Assembly (NCBI RefSeq): GCF_000420065.1
Contig: NZ_ATUF01000006.1
Span: 1 to 64,000, forward strand
Source: Varibaculum cambriense DSM 15806
GTDB taxonomy: Bacteria; Actinomycetota; Actinomycetes; Actinomycetales; Actinomycetaceae
DNA: 64,000 nt
Direction of reading: 5' to 3'
Shown here: positions 46,152 to 57,366 of the stretch, piece after piece
How positions within the stretch are numbered: position 1 is the stretch's first letter
Layout: every line of letters starts with the position of its first letter
The notes under the pieces: model-generated
Told to the model about the DNA's origin: nothing
Database searches by the model: none
What the model saw: only the letters and a program-made list of their open reading frames with translations
Position numbers and translations under genes: made by a program

Positions 46152-47531
46152 ATGAGCAAAGCGGGACTAGCCCAGGCAGTTGAAAAAATGGAGCAAGCCG
46201 GGGTTAGCCCCGCCGCCATCTCGGTCTTTTCCCACTACTACCAGGTCTTAGAGGGCGAACATACCGGTTTTATTCCCGAGGAAACGATATCCCCGCTCAC
46301 CAGCGTGGATCGCTTAGAAGCCAACCAGGTTAGTCCCGAGCAGGGGCAGGCTGCTTTAGCTAAAACCGTGATGATAAAGCTCAATGGGGGACTAGGTACC
46401 TCCATGGGGATGGATAAAGCTAAGTCTTTATTACCGGTGCGCGCGGGTCTGAGCTTCCTGGATATTATTTGCCAGCAGGTGCTGGCCGCACGTAAGGAAT
46501 ACGGGGTAAGCCTGCCCCTAATTTTCATGAATTCTTTCCGTACCCAGGCTGACACTTTGGCGGCGCTGCAACGCCACCCGGGAATTGAAGTTGCGGGATT
46601 GCCGCTGGACTTTTTACAGAATCAAGAACCGAAGCTACGCGCCGATGATTTAACCCCGGTGTCTTGGGAAAAGGATCCCTCTTTAGAATGGTGTCCGCCT
46701 GGTCACGGCGATATCTATACTGCCCTCTATGGTTCCGGATTGTTAGATAAATTGATCGCGGCGGGTTACCGCTATGCGATGACTTCTAACTCCGATAATT
46801 TGGGGGCTACCCCGGATGCCCAGATCGCGGGCTGGTTTGCGGCCAGCGGAGCGCCCTATGCGGCTGAGCTTTGCGTGCGCACTATCAATGACCGCAAAGG
46901 TGGGCATTTAGCGATCCGCAAGCTAGATGGACAATTGATTTTGCGGGATACTGCCCAGACTCCGCCGGAGCAGATGGATTACTTCACCGATGAACATCGC
47001 CACCCCTTCTTTCACACTAATAATCTCTGGTTTGACCTGGTTAAATTGCGGGATGCCCTGGTAGAAAATAATGCGGTGCTGGGGCTACCCTTAATCGCCA
47101 ATCACAAGACCGTTGACCCTGCCGATCCCGAAAGCCCGGCAGTTATTCAAATGGAAACCGCCATGGGGGCAGCGATTGCTTCCTTTAAGGGAGCGACTGC
47201 CATCTTGGTGCCGCGTAGTCGCTTTCTCCCGGTGAAAACCACTAATGAACTGACTTTGTTGCGTTCTGATCTCTATGATCTGGACGCTAACTATCACCTG
47301 GCTAAAATCAGCGATCAAGAAGTAGCAGTGGATTTGGATTCCCGCTTCTTTAAGAAGATCTCTGATTTTGAAGCGCGTTTCCCGCACGGAGTGCCCTCGC
47401 TGCGGGAGGCGACCGCTTTTAAAGTTACCGGCCCCTTTACCTTTGCTGAAGACGTAAAAGTTAAAGGCCAAGTTAATTTGGAAACTACGCAAGAGCAATT
47501 GGTGGCGGCGGGCAGCTGCCTGGCGGGATAA
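46152..47531 (+). CDS. UTP--glucose-1-phosphate uridylyltransferase, eukaryotic-type
   Basis: A 459-aa enzyme of the UDPGP family usual in eukaryotes and some Gram-positive actinobacteria, not the GalU family. It makes UDP-glucose from UTP and glucose-1-phosphate. The signature KLNGGLGTSMGMDKAKSLLP is near residue 76, and the later motifs SNSDNLGAT, GGHLAIRK and HTNNLWFDL support it. In bifidobacteria this type serves galactose and lacto-N-biose use. GAGG is 6 nt before the ATG at 46152. It is convergent to the helicase gene with 114 nt between. Confidence 0.88.
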   Translation: MSKAGLAQAVEKMEQAGVSPAAISVFSHYYQVLEGEHTGFIPEETISPLTSVDRLEANQVSPEQGQAALAKTVMIKLNGGLGTSMGMDKAKSLLPVRAGLSFLDIICQQVLAARKEYGVSLPLIFMNSFRTQADTLAALQRHPGIEVAGLPLDFLQNQEPKLRADDLTPVSWEKDPSLEWCPPGHGDIYTALYGSGLLDKLIAAGYRYAMTSNSDNLGATPDAQIAGWFAASGAPYAAELCVRTINDRKGGHLAIRKLDGQLILRDTAQTPPEQMDYFTDEHRHPFFHTNNLWFDLVKLRDALVENNAVLGLPLIANHKTVDPADPESPAVIQMETAMGAAIASFKGATAILVPRSRFLPVKTTNELTLLRSDLYDLDANYHLAKISDQEVAVDLDSRFFKKISDFEARFPHGVPSLREATAFKVTGPFTFAEDVKVKGQVNLETTQEQLVAAGSCLAG

Positions 47532-47645
47532 ACCGCTAAGCTCTGGGGCAATCCCCTTCGGAGCGGGGCGGGCAAATCACCAGCAGCCTGAAATCCATTT
47601 ACCGGAAAACCAGTGACCGGGATGTTCCGTGGGAACAGAAAATTC

Positions 47646-49523
47646 CTAACCGCGTCGTTTATGCTTAAAGTCGCGTTTTTTACCGTGTTTTTTACCGCTG
47701 TGTTTACCGGGGCCTTCGTCCTCGCGCATCCGCAGGGTACGTCCGGATACTCGAGCTTTAGCAATCTTACGAATGGTTTCGGGGGAAAGCGGGCGAGCCA
47801 TTTCTACTAACGAGAAACTTTGCAGGATATCTATATGCCCCACGTCGCCACCTTTGAGGCCGCCTTCTCCGGTAATTGCCCCCACTATGGCCCCGGGTTT
47901 TACCCGGTCCCGGCGTCCTACTTCCACTCGGTAGCGTCGAGAAGAACCGGAGGAGAAGTGGCGGCGGGCTGACCCCTTAGCGCGGGAGCTCTTGCTTCCT
48001 TCATTTTCGCGACCTTCTTCGAAACTGGCGGAGATGAAGCGCCCTAATTCGTCGACCTTTTCTTCCCGGCGGACTCGGAATTCCAATTTGCGTTTTTCGG
48101 GTCCAAAATCCCCACTCGCTAAAGCTAGGAGGGCGGCAGCGGCGTCCCCAATATCCATTCCTTTTGCCACTACCAGATCTTGGATCGCGTCATAGTAGAC
48201 TTCCATTTCTCCTTTTTCGAGGCGCCGGCCAATCTGTTCGGTCATCCGATTCGCGCGTGCCTGCGCTACCTGGTCGGGAGAGGGGATAAAAACTTCGGTC
48301 ATTTTTTCACCGGTAAGTTTTTCAATTACGCGTTTGCGAGGGCGCTCCCGGGGAGTAAAGAAGGTTAGCGAGGTGCCTTCGCGTCCGGCTCTTCCGGTGC
48401 GACCGATGCGATGCACATAAGCTTCGGCTTCTCGCGGCACATCGTAATTGACTACTAGCCCGATGCGCTCGACATCGAGGCCGCGCGCAGCTACATCGGT
48501 GGCTACCAGTACATCTAAGGTGCCTTCGCGCAGGCGTGCCACGATCCTTTCCCGCTCTGCCTGGGCTACATCTCCACTAATAGCCGCGGCTAAGAATCCG
48601 GCATTCTGAAGTTCGGTCCCCACCTGTTCGGCATCGATCCGGGTGCGCACGAACACGATGGAAGCTGCGGCCTCACTTAGCGCTAGTACGCGGCATAAAG
48701 CCTCGGATTTGAATTTAAAAGGCACTACCGCATAGGTCTGATTTACTGTCTCCACTGTGGAAGATTGGGGCGCGATTGAAATCTCAACTGGATCGGATAG
48801 GTGCCGCTCCGCAATCCGTTTAATGGCGGGAGGCATAGTGGCGGAAAAGAGGGCGCGGATGGCGTCGCGGTTAGCGCCGCTAGCGATCTGGTCCACGTCC
48901 TCGGAAAATCCCATCCGCAGCATTTCATCTGCTTCGTCCAGGACGAAGAACTTGAGTGCCGATAAATCGAGTTCCCCGCGCTCCATTAAATCCATGATCC
49001 GTCCGGGAGTGCCCACCACGATTTGGGCGCCGTCTCGCAAAGCCGAAATCTGCGGTCCGTAAGAGGCGCCGCCATAAACCGCCACTACCTTTAGTTTCAT
49101 TCCCCGAGAAAATTCGGTAAGGGCAGTAGCTGATTGGGCAGCCAGCTCCCGGGTAGGAGCCAGAATTAGGGCTTGAACCTGTCCGGCTTGGTCACATGCA
49201 GACAGAATAGGCAGCCCGAAGGCCGCGGTTTTCCCGGTTCCAGTTTGCGCAATCCCTACTACATCCCGTCCCGCCATCAACGGGGGAATCCCTTGCCGCT
49301 GGATCGGGGTGGGCTCGCTAAATCCCATGTTTTCTAAGGTGTCCAAAATAATTTTCGGTAACCCTAGGTCAGAAAAGAAAGTCGTTTCTTCGGGGGATCC
49401 CTGGGCTGTAGCGGCGTCTGCTTCGTGGGTATCGAAGCTGCCCTCTAGGTCTAGTTCCCCGGTTTCAAAGTTGGGATTGGTTTCCAAAGAGGACGCACTG
49501 GTCCCCGCGGCTATTTCGCTCAT
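47646..49523 (-). CDS. deaD: DEAD-box RNA helicase (DeaD/CsdA-like)
   Basis: A 625-aa DEAD-box helicase. Motifs seen are Q-motif GFSEPTPIQRQGIP, AQTGTGKT (Walker A), VLDEADEM, SAT, and HRIGRTGRAGREG. A DbpA-type RNA-binding domain (RVKPGAIVGAITGEGGLKGGD) and a basic Lys/His tail follow, as in CsdA. The role should be in rRNA or cold-shock mRNA unwinding. I chose the ATG at 49523, with AGG about 7 nt upstream, over one at 49550. It faces away from aspS. Confidence 0.92.
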   Translation of the reverse strand: MSEIAAGTSASSLETNPNFETGELDLEGSFDTHEADAATAQGSPEETTFFSDLGLPKIILDTLENMGFSEPTPIQRQGIPPLMAGRDVVGIAQTGTGKTAAFGLPILSACDQAGQVQALILAPTRELAAQSATALTEFSRGMKLKVVAVYGGASYGPQISALRDGAQIVVGTPGRIMDLMERGELDLSALKFFVLDEADEMLRMGFSEDVDQIASGANRDAIRALFSATMPPAIKRIAERHLSDPVEISIAPQSSTVETVNQTYAVVPFKFKSEALCRVLALSEAAASIVFVRTRIDAEQVGTELQNAGFLAAAISGDVAQAERERIVARLREGTLDVLVATDVAARGLDVERIGLVVNYDVPREAEAYVHRIGRTGRAGREGTSLTFFTPRERPRKRVIEKLTGEKMTEVFIPSPDQVAQARANRMTEQIGRRLEKGEMEVYYDAIQDLVVAKGMDIGDAAAALLALASGDFGPEKRKLEFRVRREEKVDELGRFISASFEEGRENEGSKSSRAKGSARRHFSSGSSRRYRVEVGRRDRVKPGAIVGAITGEGGLKGGDVGHIDILQSFSLVEMARPLSPETIRKIAKARVSGRTLRMREDEGPGKHSGKKHGKKRDFKHKRRG

Positions 49524-49688
49524 GTTTATGCCTGTCTGCTTAAATATCATTCGCTTTAACGTTACCGGAGGTAGCAGGCAAGTGAAGAAATCCCAGCCAG
49601 TGAATCACGCCACCTAGAGCGGCAGGAAATCCCTCCCACTGGCGCGGGAGGCTAAACTATTAACAGTTACATGAGGAAAGGAATAGCA

Positions 49689-51473
49689 GTGCTCAGAACG
49701 CATGACGCGGGAACTCTAAACCGCGACCTGGTGGGACAAACAGTAGAACTAGCGGGTTGGCTAGATCGCCGCCGCGATCACGGAGGTGTTTGCTTTATTG
49801 ATTTGCGTGATGCCTCCGGGGTAGCTCAGGTAGTTATCCATGACGAAAAAATCGCCCATGAGCTGCGTAGTGAATATGTTTTGCGGATCAAAGGCAAGGT
49901 GCATCCCCGTCCGGAGGGCAATGAGAATCCGGAACTGCCGACTGGCGAAATTGAGGTTTATGCCGATGAAGTTGAGGTACTCAACCCGGCAGCCGCGCTG
50001 CCTTTCCAAGTTTCGGTACACGCCGAGGATTCCGGGAAAGTTGGTGAGGACGCACGTCTGAAATACCGCTACCTGGACTTGCGTCGTCCCGAGATGCAAA
50101 ACCGTTTGCGTCTGCGCTCTAAGGTATCCAAAGTCACTCGCGATACTTTAGATTCTCTGGGCTTCGTAGAGATTGAAACTCCGACTTTGACCCGTTCCAC
50201 TCCCGAGGGGGCGCGGGACTTCTTGGTACCGGCGCGTCTAGCCCCCGGCTCCTGGTATGCCTTGCCGCAGTCTCCCCAGCTGTTCAAACAGCTGCTAATG
50301 GTGGCCGGCATGGAGCGCTACTACCAGATTGCGCGCTGCTACCGGGACGAGGACTTCCGCGCTGACCGCCAGCCCGAGTTCACCCAGCTGGACGTGGAGA
50401 TGAGTTTCGTAAGGCAAGAAGACGTTATCGAGGTAGCTGAACAGGTGCTGACCAACATCTTCAAGCTGATTGATGTCAATATCGAAACCCCGATTCCCCA
50501 TATGTCCTACGCCGATGCCATGGCGCGTTTTGGCACTGATAAACCGGATCTGCGCTTTGGTCTAGAACTAACTGACTTGACTGAATACTTTAAAGACACC
50601 CCCTTTAGGGTGTTTGCCAACGCGGAATACGTGGGCGCAGTAGTGATGCCGGGTGGCGCCTCTCAGCCGCGACGTACTTTCGATAAATGGCAAGATTGGG
50701 CGCGTTCGCGTGGCGGCAAGGGCCTGGCCTACGTAAAGGTAGAAGAGGACGGCACCCTTTCCGGACCGGTAGCCAAGAATCTGACTGATAGCGAACGCGA
50801 AGGCCTAGCGGAGGCAACCGGAGCTAAACCGGGCGACTGCATTTTCTTTGGTGCCGGCAAGATCGATGAGGCTCGCGCCCTGCTGGGGGCCGCCCGCCTA
50901 GAAATCGGTGCCCGCTGCGATCTGCTAGACCCGAATGAATGGAAGTTCGTGTGGGTAGTGGATGCCCCGCTGTTTAAGCCCTCGGCAGCTGCCAAGGCGG
51001 AAGGGGACGTGGCGCTGGGAGCTTCTGCTTGGACCGCGGTACACCACGCCTTTACTTCTCCCAAGCCGGAATGGCTTGACCGCTTCGAGGAAGACCCGGG
51101 GAACGCCCTCGCCTATGCTTACGATATTGTGCTAAACGGTAACGAAATCGGAGGCGGCTCCATCCGTATCCACCGCCGTGACGTGCAAGAACGTATCTTC
51201 AAGGTCATGGGGCTGTCGGAAGAAGAGGCTCAAGAAAAGTTTGGGTTCTTGCTGAACGCCTTCAAATATGGCGCGCCTCCCCACGGCGGAATCGCTTTCG
51301 GTTGGGATCGGATCGTGTCTTTGATGACCCACGCGGATTCGATTCGCGACGTGATTGCTTTCCCCAAGTCCGGGGGTGGCTACGATCCGCTCACTGATGC
51401 TCCGGCTCCGATTACGCCCGAGCAGCGTAAAGAAAGCGGCGTTGACTTTGTTCCGGAGGACGAAGAAGGCTAA
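49689..51473 (+). CDS. aspS: Aspartyl-tRNA synthetase
   Basis: A 594-aa bacterial-type class IIb synthetase with an N-terminal OB domain, motif 2 [16 protein letters not shown], a GAD insertion domain and motif 3 GIAFGWDRI. The GTG at 49689 gives [10 protein letters not shown], the family start, and has GGAAAGG upstream. An in-frame ATG at 49671 is less likely. The long GAD domain marks the bacterial type. Whether it also charges tRNA-Asn depends on the presence of AsnRS, not seen here. Confidence 0.94.
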   Translation: MLRTHDAGTLNRDLVGQTVELAGWLDRRRDHGGVCFIDLRDASGVAQVVIHDEKIAHELRSEYVLRIKGKVHPRPEGNENPELPTGEIEVYADEVEVLNPAAALPFQVSVHAEDSGKVGEDARLKYRYLDLRRPEMQNRLRLRSKVSKVTRDTLDSLGFVEIETPTLTRSTPEGARDFLVPARLAPGSWYALPQSPQLFKQLLMVAGMERYYQIARCYRDEDFRADRQPEFTQLDVEMSFVRQEDVIEVAEQVLTNIFKLIDVNIETPIPHMSYADAMARFGTDKPDLRFGLELTDLTEYFKDTPFRVFANAEYVGAVVMPGGASQPRRTFDKWQDWARSRGGKGLAYVKVEEDGTLSGPVAKNLTDSEREGLAEATGAKPGDCIFFGAGKIDEARALLGAARLEIGARCDLLDPNEWKFVWVVDAPLFKPSAAAKAEGDVALGASAWTAVHHAFTSPKPEWLDRFEEDPGNALAYAYDIVLNGNEIGGGSIRIHRRDVQERIFKVMGLSEEEAQEKFGFLLNAFKYGAPPHGGIAFGWDRIVSLMTHADSIRDVIAFPKSGGGYDPLTDAPAPITPEQRKESGVDFVPEDEEG

Positions 51474-51492
51474 ACGCGGTAAAAACCTTAAT

Positions 51493-51528
51493 GCCGCCCC
51501 TACCGGGCTTTGCTCTGGTAGGGGCGGC
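51493..51528. terminator. Bidirectional terminator-like stem after aspS
   Basis: A 12-bp perfect stem (51493-51504 with 51517-51528) around a 12-nt loop lies between the convergent aspS and transporter genes. The minus-strand side is followed by TAAGGTTTTT, so it should work better for the transporter than for aspS. Confidence 0.75.
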
Positions 51529-51557
51529 AAGTTTATGTCCTGCCTTTGTCGCTCAGA

Positions 51558-52526
51558 TTAGGCGGGCTTAGCGGCCAGGCGGCGCGCCAAAACTGCGCAG
51601 ACTACTAACTGGAATTGGTGAAATACAATTACCGGGATAGTCACTGCCGCTACCGTAGCAGGCGGAAAAATAATGGCTGCCATTGGCAGTCCGGTGGCCA
51701 GGGATTTCTTGGATCCGCACATTAGTAACACAATGCGGTCGCGACGGTTTAAGGATATCCAGCGACCCAAATTCCAAGTGAGGGTGAGCATAATGGCCAA
51801 TACGATCAGGCATTGCAGTAGTAATAATCCCACTTGCTGCGCCGAGATTTTTTGCCAAAGACCCCCGGCAGTAGCCCCGCAAACTGATGAGGCTACGATC
51901 GCCAAAATAGTGCCGTTATCGGTGGCTTTGGTTAGAGCGCGATGCGTATTTAACCACTTGCCGATAAACCGGTGAAGTAGCTGCCCTAACACAAAGGGTA
52001 GTAACAGTTGCAATAACACATTTACTACCCGCGTGGCCTCGATTCCGCTGGCTCTGCCCATGACCACAAACACCAGGGCAGGGGTGAGAATAATGCCGGC
52101 GATATTAGAGATCGTAGCCGAGCAAACTGCGCCTGCGATATTGCCTCCGGCAATAGAAGTAAAGGTTACCGAGGACTGTACCGTAGAGGGCAGTAAAGTT
52201 AGATAGAGGGTTCCCAGGGCGAATACTGGTCCCAGGAGCTTCAAATCCAGTGGGTGCATCGCTATTCCCAGTAGCGGGAAAAGTACGAAGGTAGAAAGCG
52301 CAACCGCGCCTTGTAAGCGCCAGTTCTTTAATCCTTCCCAAATTTCTTTAGTAGATAGGCGCGCCCCATAAAGAAAAAACAACAGCACGATTAGGACGTT
52401 CCCTAAATAGCCTAGGGCATTGACCAGCACCGCAGGTACCGGGATTAAAATCCCCAACACCAAAATAACCAGGATGGAAAGGATAAAGGGATCGAAGAAT
52501 CTACTTAACCGTTGCCGTCTAGTCAC
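51558..52526 (-). CDS. Bile acid:sodium symporter (SBF-like) family transporter
   Basis: A 322-aa protein with about ten membrane segments and the BASS/SBF-like pattern (GNIAGAVCSATISNIAGIIL near residue 135 and LMCGSKKSLATGLPMAAIIF near 270). Substrate is not known; such proteins can move organic anions. I chose the GTG at 52526: TATCTT ends 6 nt before it, which suggests leaderless translation, and the gene then does not overlap the upstream YciI. A longer frame from 52595 would do so. Confidence 0.82.
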   Translation of the reverse strand: MTRRQRLSRFFDPFILSILVILVLGILIPVPAVLVNALGYLGNVLIVLLFFLYGARLSTKEIWEGLKNWRLQGAVALSTFVLFPLLGIAMHPLDLKLLGPVFALGTLYLTLLPSTVQSSVTFTSIAGGNIAGAVCSATISNIAGIILTPALVFVVMGRASGIEATRVVNVLLQLLLPFVLGQLLHRFIGKWLNTHRALTKATDNGTILAIVASSVCGATAGGLWQKISAQQVGLLLLQCLIVLAIMLTLTWNLGRWISLNRRDRIVLLMCGSKKSLATGLPMAAIIFPPATVAAVTIPVIVFHQFQLVVCAVLARRLAAKPA

Positions 52527-52558
52527 AAAACCAAGATACCGGGCAGAGCACAGCCGGC

Positions 52559-52885
52559 TTAACAGTCGGCGAAAGTTCCCACTACGGGCGACCATTCCCG
52601 TACGGTCATGGATTTCACGATCCCCGCTTGCGCATAGGGGTCGTCGGCTAGAATCTGCTTAGCTTCTTCCGCATCGCGAGCCAGCATAATGGTCAATGAG
52701 CCCTGTTCATGCAAGGTGGCGGTTCTGCCGGTAGAAAGTACCGTGCCCAGGCTATTTAGTCGGCGCATAAAGGCACGATGATTGGCACGAATCTCGCTTT
52801 TGAGTCCCACTAGTTTAGGGTCATAGTCATACAGGACTATGTAAAGACACATCCCCTGATTATCTTCGTGTCCTGGAGTGGTCAT
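52559..52885 (-). CDS. YciI family protein
   Basis: A 108-aa YciI-like protein (YDYDPKLVGLKSEIRANHRAFMRRLNS and DPYAQAGIVKSMTVREW). It is a paralog of the gene at 2722-3009. An internal Met12 begins the fold, and the first 11 residues are extra. AGGAGGTAAGG stands just before the ATG. It is a likely operon partner of the transporter that follows. Confidence 0.8.
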   Translation of the reverse strand: MTTPGHEDNQGMCLYIVLYDYDPKLVGLKSEIRANHRAFMRRLNSLGTVLSTGRTATLHEQGSLTIMLARDAEEAKQILADDPYAQAGIVKSMTVREWSPVVGTFADC

Positions 52886-52981
52886 CCTTACCTCCTGTTT
52901 TGCAGCGGCTAGCTGAGATTGACTCTCAAAATGCTAACTGCTTCTATCTTAACGCAGGTTTTAGCGCAAAACGTGATTACT

Positions 52982-53797
52982 TTAGGACGCCGATAGTTCC
53001 TGGTCCCGGGCTACTGCCGCATTTACCGCGGCACGAGCGGCCGCCGAAAAACCGGCATCTTCCATAGCTAACAGGCCGGCTACCGTGGTACCCGCTGGGG
53101 AACACACCTGATCCACTAAGGCCTGCGGGTTTAAACCTTGAGGCAGATTTTCGAGGACGTTTTGTGCCGAACCGGCTACCGCCTGCGCCACTATCCGAGT
53201 AGCTTCCTCTTTCTTAAAGCCGTGGGCTACCCCCGCTTGCGCCAGGGCATCAATTAAACGGTAAATCCAGGCCGGGGAGCACCCGGCAAGCGCGGCAAAG
53301 GCAGCGAAATGATCTTCGGGTACCAGCGCGGTTTTACCAATGGCATCAAACATGGCGCGGACTTCCGCTAGGGCTTCTTCGCTAACGTACTGGTTGGCAG
53401 CAATCCCGGACATGGACTGGTTGATTTGGGCATTCACATTGGGCATTACCCGTACCACCGGGGTTTGTTCCGGTAAATGCGCTTCAATTGTAGCTATAGG
53501 TTTTCCGGCAGCCACTGAGATCACTACCGGTTTCGCGGCGAGGGCATCGCCTAAGTCATCCAGCAGAGGGGCGATCATATAGGGTTTTACCCCTAGCAGC
53601 AGGTATTTTACCTGCTTAGCGACGGTGGCAGCATCCGGGGCTACGGGCAGGGAAAACTCGTCCTCGAGGGAGTGCATCCGCTCCCGGGTACGGTTGAAAG
53701 CTAAAATGTCTGCTGCCGGCAGCTGTCCGGAGGCGATTAGCCCGCGCACAATCGCGCCTCCCATTGCGCCAACCCCGATAACCCCTAACTTGGCCAT
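52982..53797 (-). CDS. proC: Pyrroline-5-carboxylate reductase
   Basis: A 271-aa NAD(P)H enzyme making proline. The Rossmann motif GVGAMGGAIVRGL is at the N-terminus, VVRVMPNVNAQINQSMSGIA is in the middle, and the C-terminal dimer region has VDQVCSPAGTTVAGLLAMEDAGF. AGGA lies about 4 nt before the ATG. It is divergent from ileS. The T-box leader of ileS lies between. Confidence 0.93.
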   Translation of the reverse strand: MAKLGVIGVGAMGGAIVRGLIASGQLPAADILAFNRTRERMHSLEDEFSLPVAPDAATVAKQVKYLLLGVKPYMIAPLLDDLGDALAAKPVVISVAAGKPIATIEAHLPEQTPVVRVMPNVNAQINQSMSGIAANQYVSEEALAEVRAMFDAIGKTALVPEDHFAAFAALAGCSPAWIYRLIDALAQAGVAHGFKKEEATRIVAQAVAGSAQNVLENLPQGLNPQALVDQVCSPAGTTVAGLLAMEDAGFSAAARAAVNAAVARDQELSAS

Positions 53798-53847
53798 GCG
53801 TCCTCCTGAAGAAAGTGATTTATGCCAACTGTTCTTATCCTAGCGCG

Positions 53848-54082
53848 GACAAAATTACCTGAGAAAGTTAAACCCGCTATGCTGTTGCCAAGTGGCGTTG
53901 ATCCGGCTATCACCGAGGAGCTTCTGGAAGAACCCTGGATGCAGGCAGTAGAACCAGACGGGTAAGCCCGTAACAGCAGTTAATGAGGCCCAGATTTTTG
54001 GGCGAAGCGGGGTGGTACCGCGGGGCTGGAAAGCCTTCGTCCCGGCACTGGCAGTAACAGCTCGAAATAGGTGAGGTTTAAC
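53848..54082 (+). promoter_or_regulatory. T-box leader of ileS
   Basis: The T-box element GGGTGGTACCGCGG lies at 54010-54023, followed by the usual CTGGAAAGCCTTCGTCCC. A stem I region occupies about 53870-53990. ATC triplets at 53901-53903 and 53909-53911 are candidate Ile specifier codons. I cannot say which without folding. The -10-like TATCCT (53836-53841) suggests the start of transcription near 53848. Uncharged tRNA-Ile should bind and free the ribosome site (AGGTGAGG at 54067-54074). Actinobacterial ileS T-boxes usually act on translation. There is no clear T-run terminator here, which fits. Confidence 0.88.
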
Positions 54083-57000
54083 GTGGGCTACTATCCGCGG
54101 CATAAAGATGGCGATGTTTCCGCCAATCCGTCTTTTCCCCAACTAGAGGAACAGACCCTGAAATACTGGAAGCAGAACGACACTTTCCGCAAGTCGATTG
54201 CCCAAAGAGAGGCCGGAGATGCGGGGGCTAACGAGTTTGTATTCTATGACGGTCCTCCTTTTGCTAACGGTTTGCCCCACTATGGGCATTTACTGACCGG
54301 TTATGTAAAAGATGTGGTGGGACGTTACCAGACCATGCAAGGTCACCGGGTGGAGCGGCGCTTTGGCTGGGACACGCACGGTCTGCCGGCAGAATTGGAA
54401 GCGGAACGCATCTTAAAGATTGAGGATAAATCCGAGATCGAAGGCCCGGATGGTATTGGGATTGAAAAGTTTAACCAGACCTGCCGGGAATCGGTGCTGC
54501 GTTACACCAAAGAGTGGGAAGAGTACGTTACCCGTCAGGCGCGCTGGGTGGATTTCGATAACGACTATAAGACGCTTGACGTTAACTATATGGAGTCAGT
54601 GATCTGGGCGTTTAAACAGCTCTATGACAAGGGGCTCGCCTATGAAGGTTTTCGGGTATTGCCCTACTGCTGGAACGATCAGACTCCACTGTCTAACCAT
54701 GAACTGAAAATGGATGACGATATTTATCAGGATCGTCAAGACAATACGGTGACCGTGGGGCTCCGCCTGGAAACCGGGGAACTGGCACTGGTATGGACCA
54801 CCACTCCCTGGACGTTGCCCTCTAACCTGGCAATCGCAGTCGGACCGGAAATCACCTATGTAACCGTGCAGGTAGACCCGGATTTAGAGTCGCCGGTTGC
54901 CGGGGAAAAAGTTATTATCGCGCGTGATCTTTTGCCTGCCTACGCTAAGGAACTGGGCGAAGATCCTAGCATTCTGGCCGAATACCCCGGTTCAGAGCTG
55001 GTAGGACGCTCCTATGAACCGATTTTTGATTACTTTAAAGACCAGCTGGGCGAGGGCGAAACTCCGGGCGCAAAGGCCTATCACGTACTGGCAGCGGACT
55101 TCGTAACCACTACTGACGGTACTGGTTTGGTACACCAGGCTCCCTACGGCGAGGACGATATGATCCTGCTGACCGCCAATGGGATTAATGCCGTCACTCC
55201 GGTGGATGATGCCGGGTTGTTCACCGCCGAGGTACCCGATTATCAGGGCATGCAGATTTTCGATGCCAATAAACAGATTATTCGCGACTTCCGGCTCGGT
55301 AACGAGGACGATCAAGGCCCCTTGGCGCGCACCCCGAAAGAAAAACGGGCGGTGCTGGTGCGCCAGCAGTCCTTCGTGCACTCTTATCCGCACTGTTGGC
55401 GTTGCCGCAAACCCCTAATCTATAAACCGGTTTCCTCTTGGTTCGTGAAAGTGACTGACTTCCGCGAACGGATGGTGGAGCTAAACCAGCAGATCGACTG
55501 GGTGCCGGAGCATATTAAGGATGGACAGTTTGGTAAATGGCTCGAGGGAGCCCGCGACTGGTCGATTTCGCGTAACCGTTTTTGGGGTAGCCCTATCCCG
55601 GTTTGGAAATCTGATGACCCCAACTATCCGCGCGTAGATGTTTATGGCTCCCTAGCGGAACTGGAAAAAGATTTCGGGGTGGAAGTTAAAGACTTGCACC
55701 GGCCATTTATTGATACTTTGGTGCGTCCTAACCCAGATGATCCCACCGGTAAATCGATGATGCGGCGGATTCCCGACGTATTGGACTGCTGGTTCGATTC
55801 CGGTTCCATGCCGTACGCGCAGGTACATTACCCGTTTGAAAACCAGCAGTGGTTCGAGGATCACTATCCCGGCGATTTCATCGTGGAATATATCGGGCAA
55901 ACCCGCGGCTGGTTCTACCTGCTGCACGTACTGGCGACGGCGCTCTTTGATCGCCCGGCATTTACTTCCTGTGTGTCTCACGGGATTGTGCTCGGCGATG
56001 ATGGCCGCAAAATGTCGAAGTCGCTGCGCAACTACCCGGACGTGAATGAAGTGTTCGACACTTACGGTTCGGATGCGATGCGTTGGTTCCTAATGTCCTC
56101 TCCGGTAGTGCGGGGTGGAAACCTGGTGGTAAAGAGCGAGGGGATCCGCGATACGGTTCGCCACGTTATTTTGCCGCTATGGAACATTTATTACTTCTTC
56201 GCTCTGTACGCTGGTTCTTGCAATAAAGGTGCTGGTTACCAGGCTAAAGCCTTGGAGCTAGCGGATCCGAAGACCCTCGAGCAGCTGGGAGTTATGGATC
56301 GGTATCTGCTGGCACGCACCCGCAACCTGGCACTAAATGTCAAGGAGCTGCTGGATAGTTACGATATTCCGGGCGCTTGCGATGCGGTCAGCGAACATCT
56401 GGATTTGCTCACTAACTGGTACGTGCGTACTTCCCGGGATCGTTTCTGGAACGAGGAGGCCGCGGCTTACGACACTCTCTACACCTGCCTAGAGGTGTTG
56501 ATGCGGGTGATGGCACCGCTAGCTCCGCTCGTAAGCGAAGAAATCTGGCGGGGACTGACCGGGGGAGAGTCGGTGCATCTGTGCGACTACCCGGTAATGC
56601 CAGATACGGTGGATGATCCGGCTTTGGTATCCGCTATGGATATGGTGCGGGAAGTAGTTTCGGCTACCCATTCGCTGCGTAAAACCCATAACTTGCGGGT
56701 GCGTCAACCACTGCAGTCCCTAACAGTAGTAGATGATGCTAGCCAAAAGCTGGCAGATTTCTCGGAATTGATCGCCGGGGAAGTAAACGTGAAGCAAGTG
56801 GTGTTGCAAGCTTTTAGTGAGTCTGGCCTGCAGCTGCAGCGGCAGTTGAAGCTGAATCCCAAAGCCTTCGCCCCCGAGATTCGCAAAGCCACTTCCCAAC
56901 TATTTAAGGCCCAAAAAACTGGTCAGTGGCGCGAAGAGGGCGAAAACGTAGTATTCCCCGAGGTACTGGTTAACGGCGAACCGGTTGCTTTAAGCGGAGA

Positions 57001-57349
57001 CCAGTTCTCGCTGTCAACTACGGTAGAAGTTGCTGACGGTCAGGTGGCCACAGTTTTGGGCGATGGCGCGGTGGTGGTGCTGGATACCGAGATCACCCCC
57101 GAGCTGGAAGCCGAAGGCTATGCCCGCGACTTGGTGCGCTCTATCCAAGATGAGCGTAAATCCCAGGATCTGCATGTTTCTGATCGCATTGAGCTAGTGC
57201 TGGAAGTGCCGGCAGAGCGAGTTCAAAGCGTAGAGACTCATGCGCAGATGATCGCGCACGAAGTGTTGGCTACGGAGTTTAAAGTCCAGGCCGGATCGGA
57301 CGATGCGGTGAAGATTAATATTACTGCGGTGCATCCGGTAACGGCATAA
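54083..57349 (+). CDS. ileS: Isoleucyl-tRNA synthetase (type 2)
   Basis: A 1088-aa class I synthetase. HIGH is seen as [11 protein letters not shown] near residue 75 and KMSKS as GRKMSKSL near 640. [15 protein letters not shown] marks the long, eukaryote-like type 2 group, which often carries natural mupirocin tolerance. The editing CP1 domain lies between. The GTG at 54083 has AGGTGAGG about 8 nt upstream. An in-frame GTG at 54071 lies inside that ribosome site. The gene is under T-box control and ends with a strong terminator. Confidence 0.93.
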   Translation: MGYYPRHKDGDVSANPSFPQLEEQTLKYWKQNDTFRKSIAQREAGDAGANEFVFYDGPPFANGLPHYGHLLTGYVKDVVGRYQTMQGHRVERRFGWDTHGLPAELEAERILKIEDKSEIEGPDGIGIEKFNQTCRESVLRYTKEWEEYVTRQARWVDFDNDYKTLDVNYMESVIWAFKQLYDKGLAYEGFRVLPYCWNDQTPLSNHELKMDDDIYQDRQDNTVTVGLRLETGELALVWTTTPWTLPSNLAIAVGPEITYVTVQVDPDLESPVAGEKVIIARDLLPAYAKELGEDPSILAEYPGSELVGRSYEPIFDYFKDQLGEGETPGAKAYHVLAADFVTTTDGTGLVHQAPYGEDDMILLTANGINAVTPVDDAGLFTAEVPDYQGMQIFDANKQIIRDFRLGNEDDQGPLARTPKEKRAVLVRQQSFVHSYPHCWRCRKPLIYKPVSSWFVKVTDFRERMVELNQQIDWVPEHIKDGQFGKWLEGARDWSISRNRFWGSPIPVWKSDDPNYPRVDVYGSLAELEKDFGVEVKDLHRPFIDTLVRPNPDDPTGKSMMRRIPDVLDCWFDSGSMPYAQVHYPFENQQWFEDHYPGDFIVEYIGQTRGWFYLLHVLATALFDRPAFTSCVSHGIVLGDDGRKMSKSLRNYPDVNEVFDTYGSDAMRWFLMSSPVVRGGNLVVKSEGIRDTVRHVILPLWNIYYFFALYAGSCNKGAGYQAKALELADPKTLEQLGVMDRYLLARTRNLALNVKELLDSYDIPGACDAVSEHLDLLTNWYVRTSRDRFWNEEAAAYDTLYTCLEVLMRVMAPLAPLVSEEIWRGLTGGESVHLCDYPVMPDTVDDPALVSAMDMVREVVSATHSLRKTHNLRVRQPLQSLTVVDDASQKLADFSELIAGEVNVKQVVLQAFSESGLQLQRQLKLNPKAFAPEIRKATSQLFKAQKTGQWREEGENVVFPEVLVNGEPVALSGDQFSLSTTVEVADGQVATVLGDGAVVVLDTEITPELEAEGYARDLVRSIQDERKSQDLHVSDRIELVLEVPAERVQSVETHAQMIAHEVLATEFKVQAGSDDAVKINITAVHPVTA

Positions 57350-57366
57350 AAGGGTTGCACAGTAAA

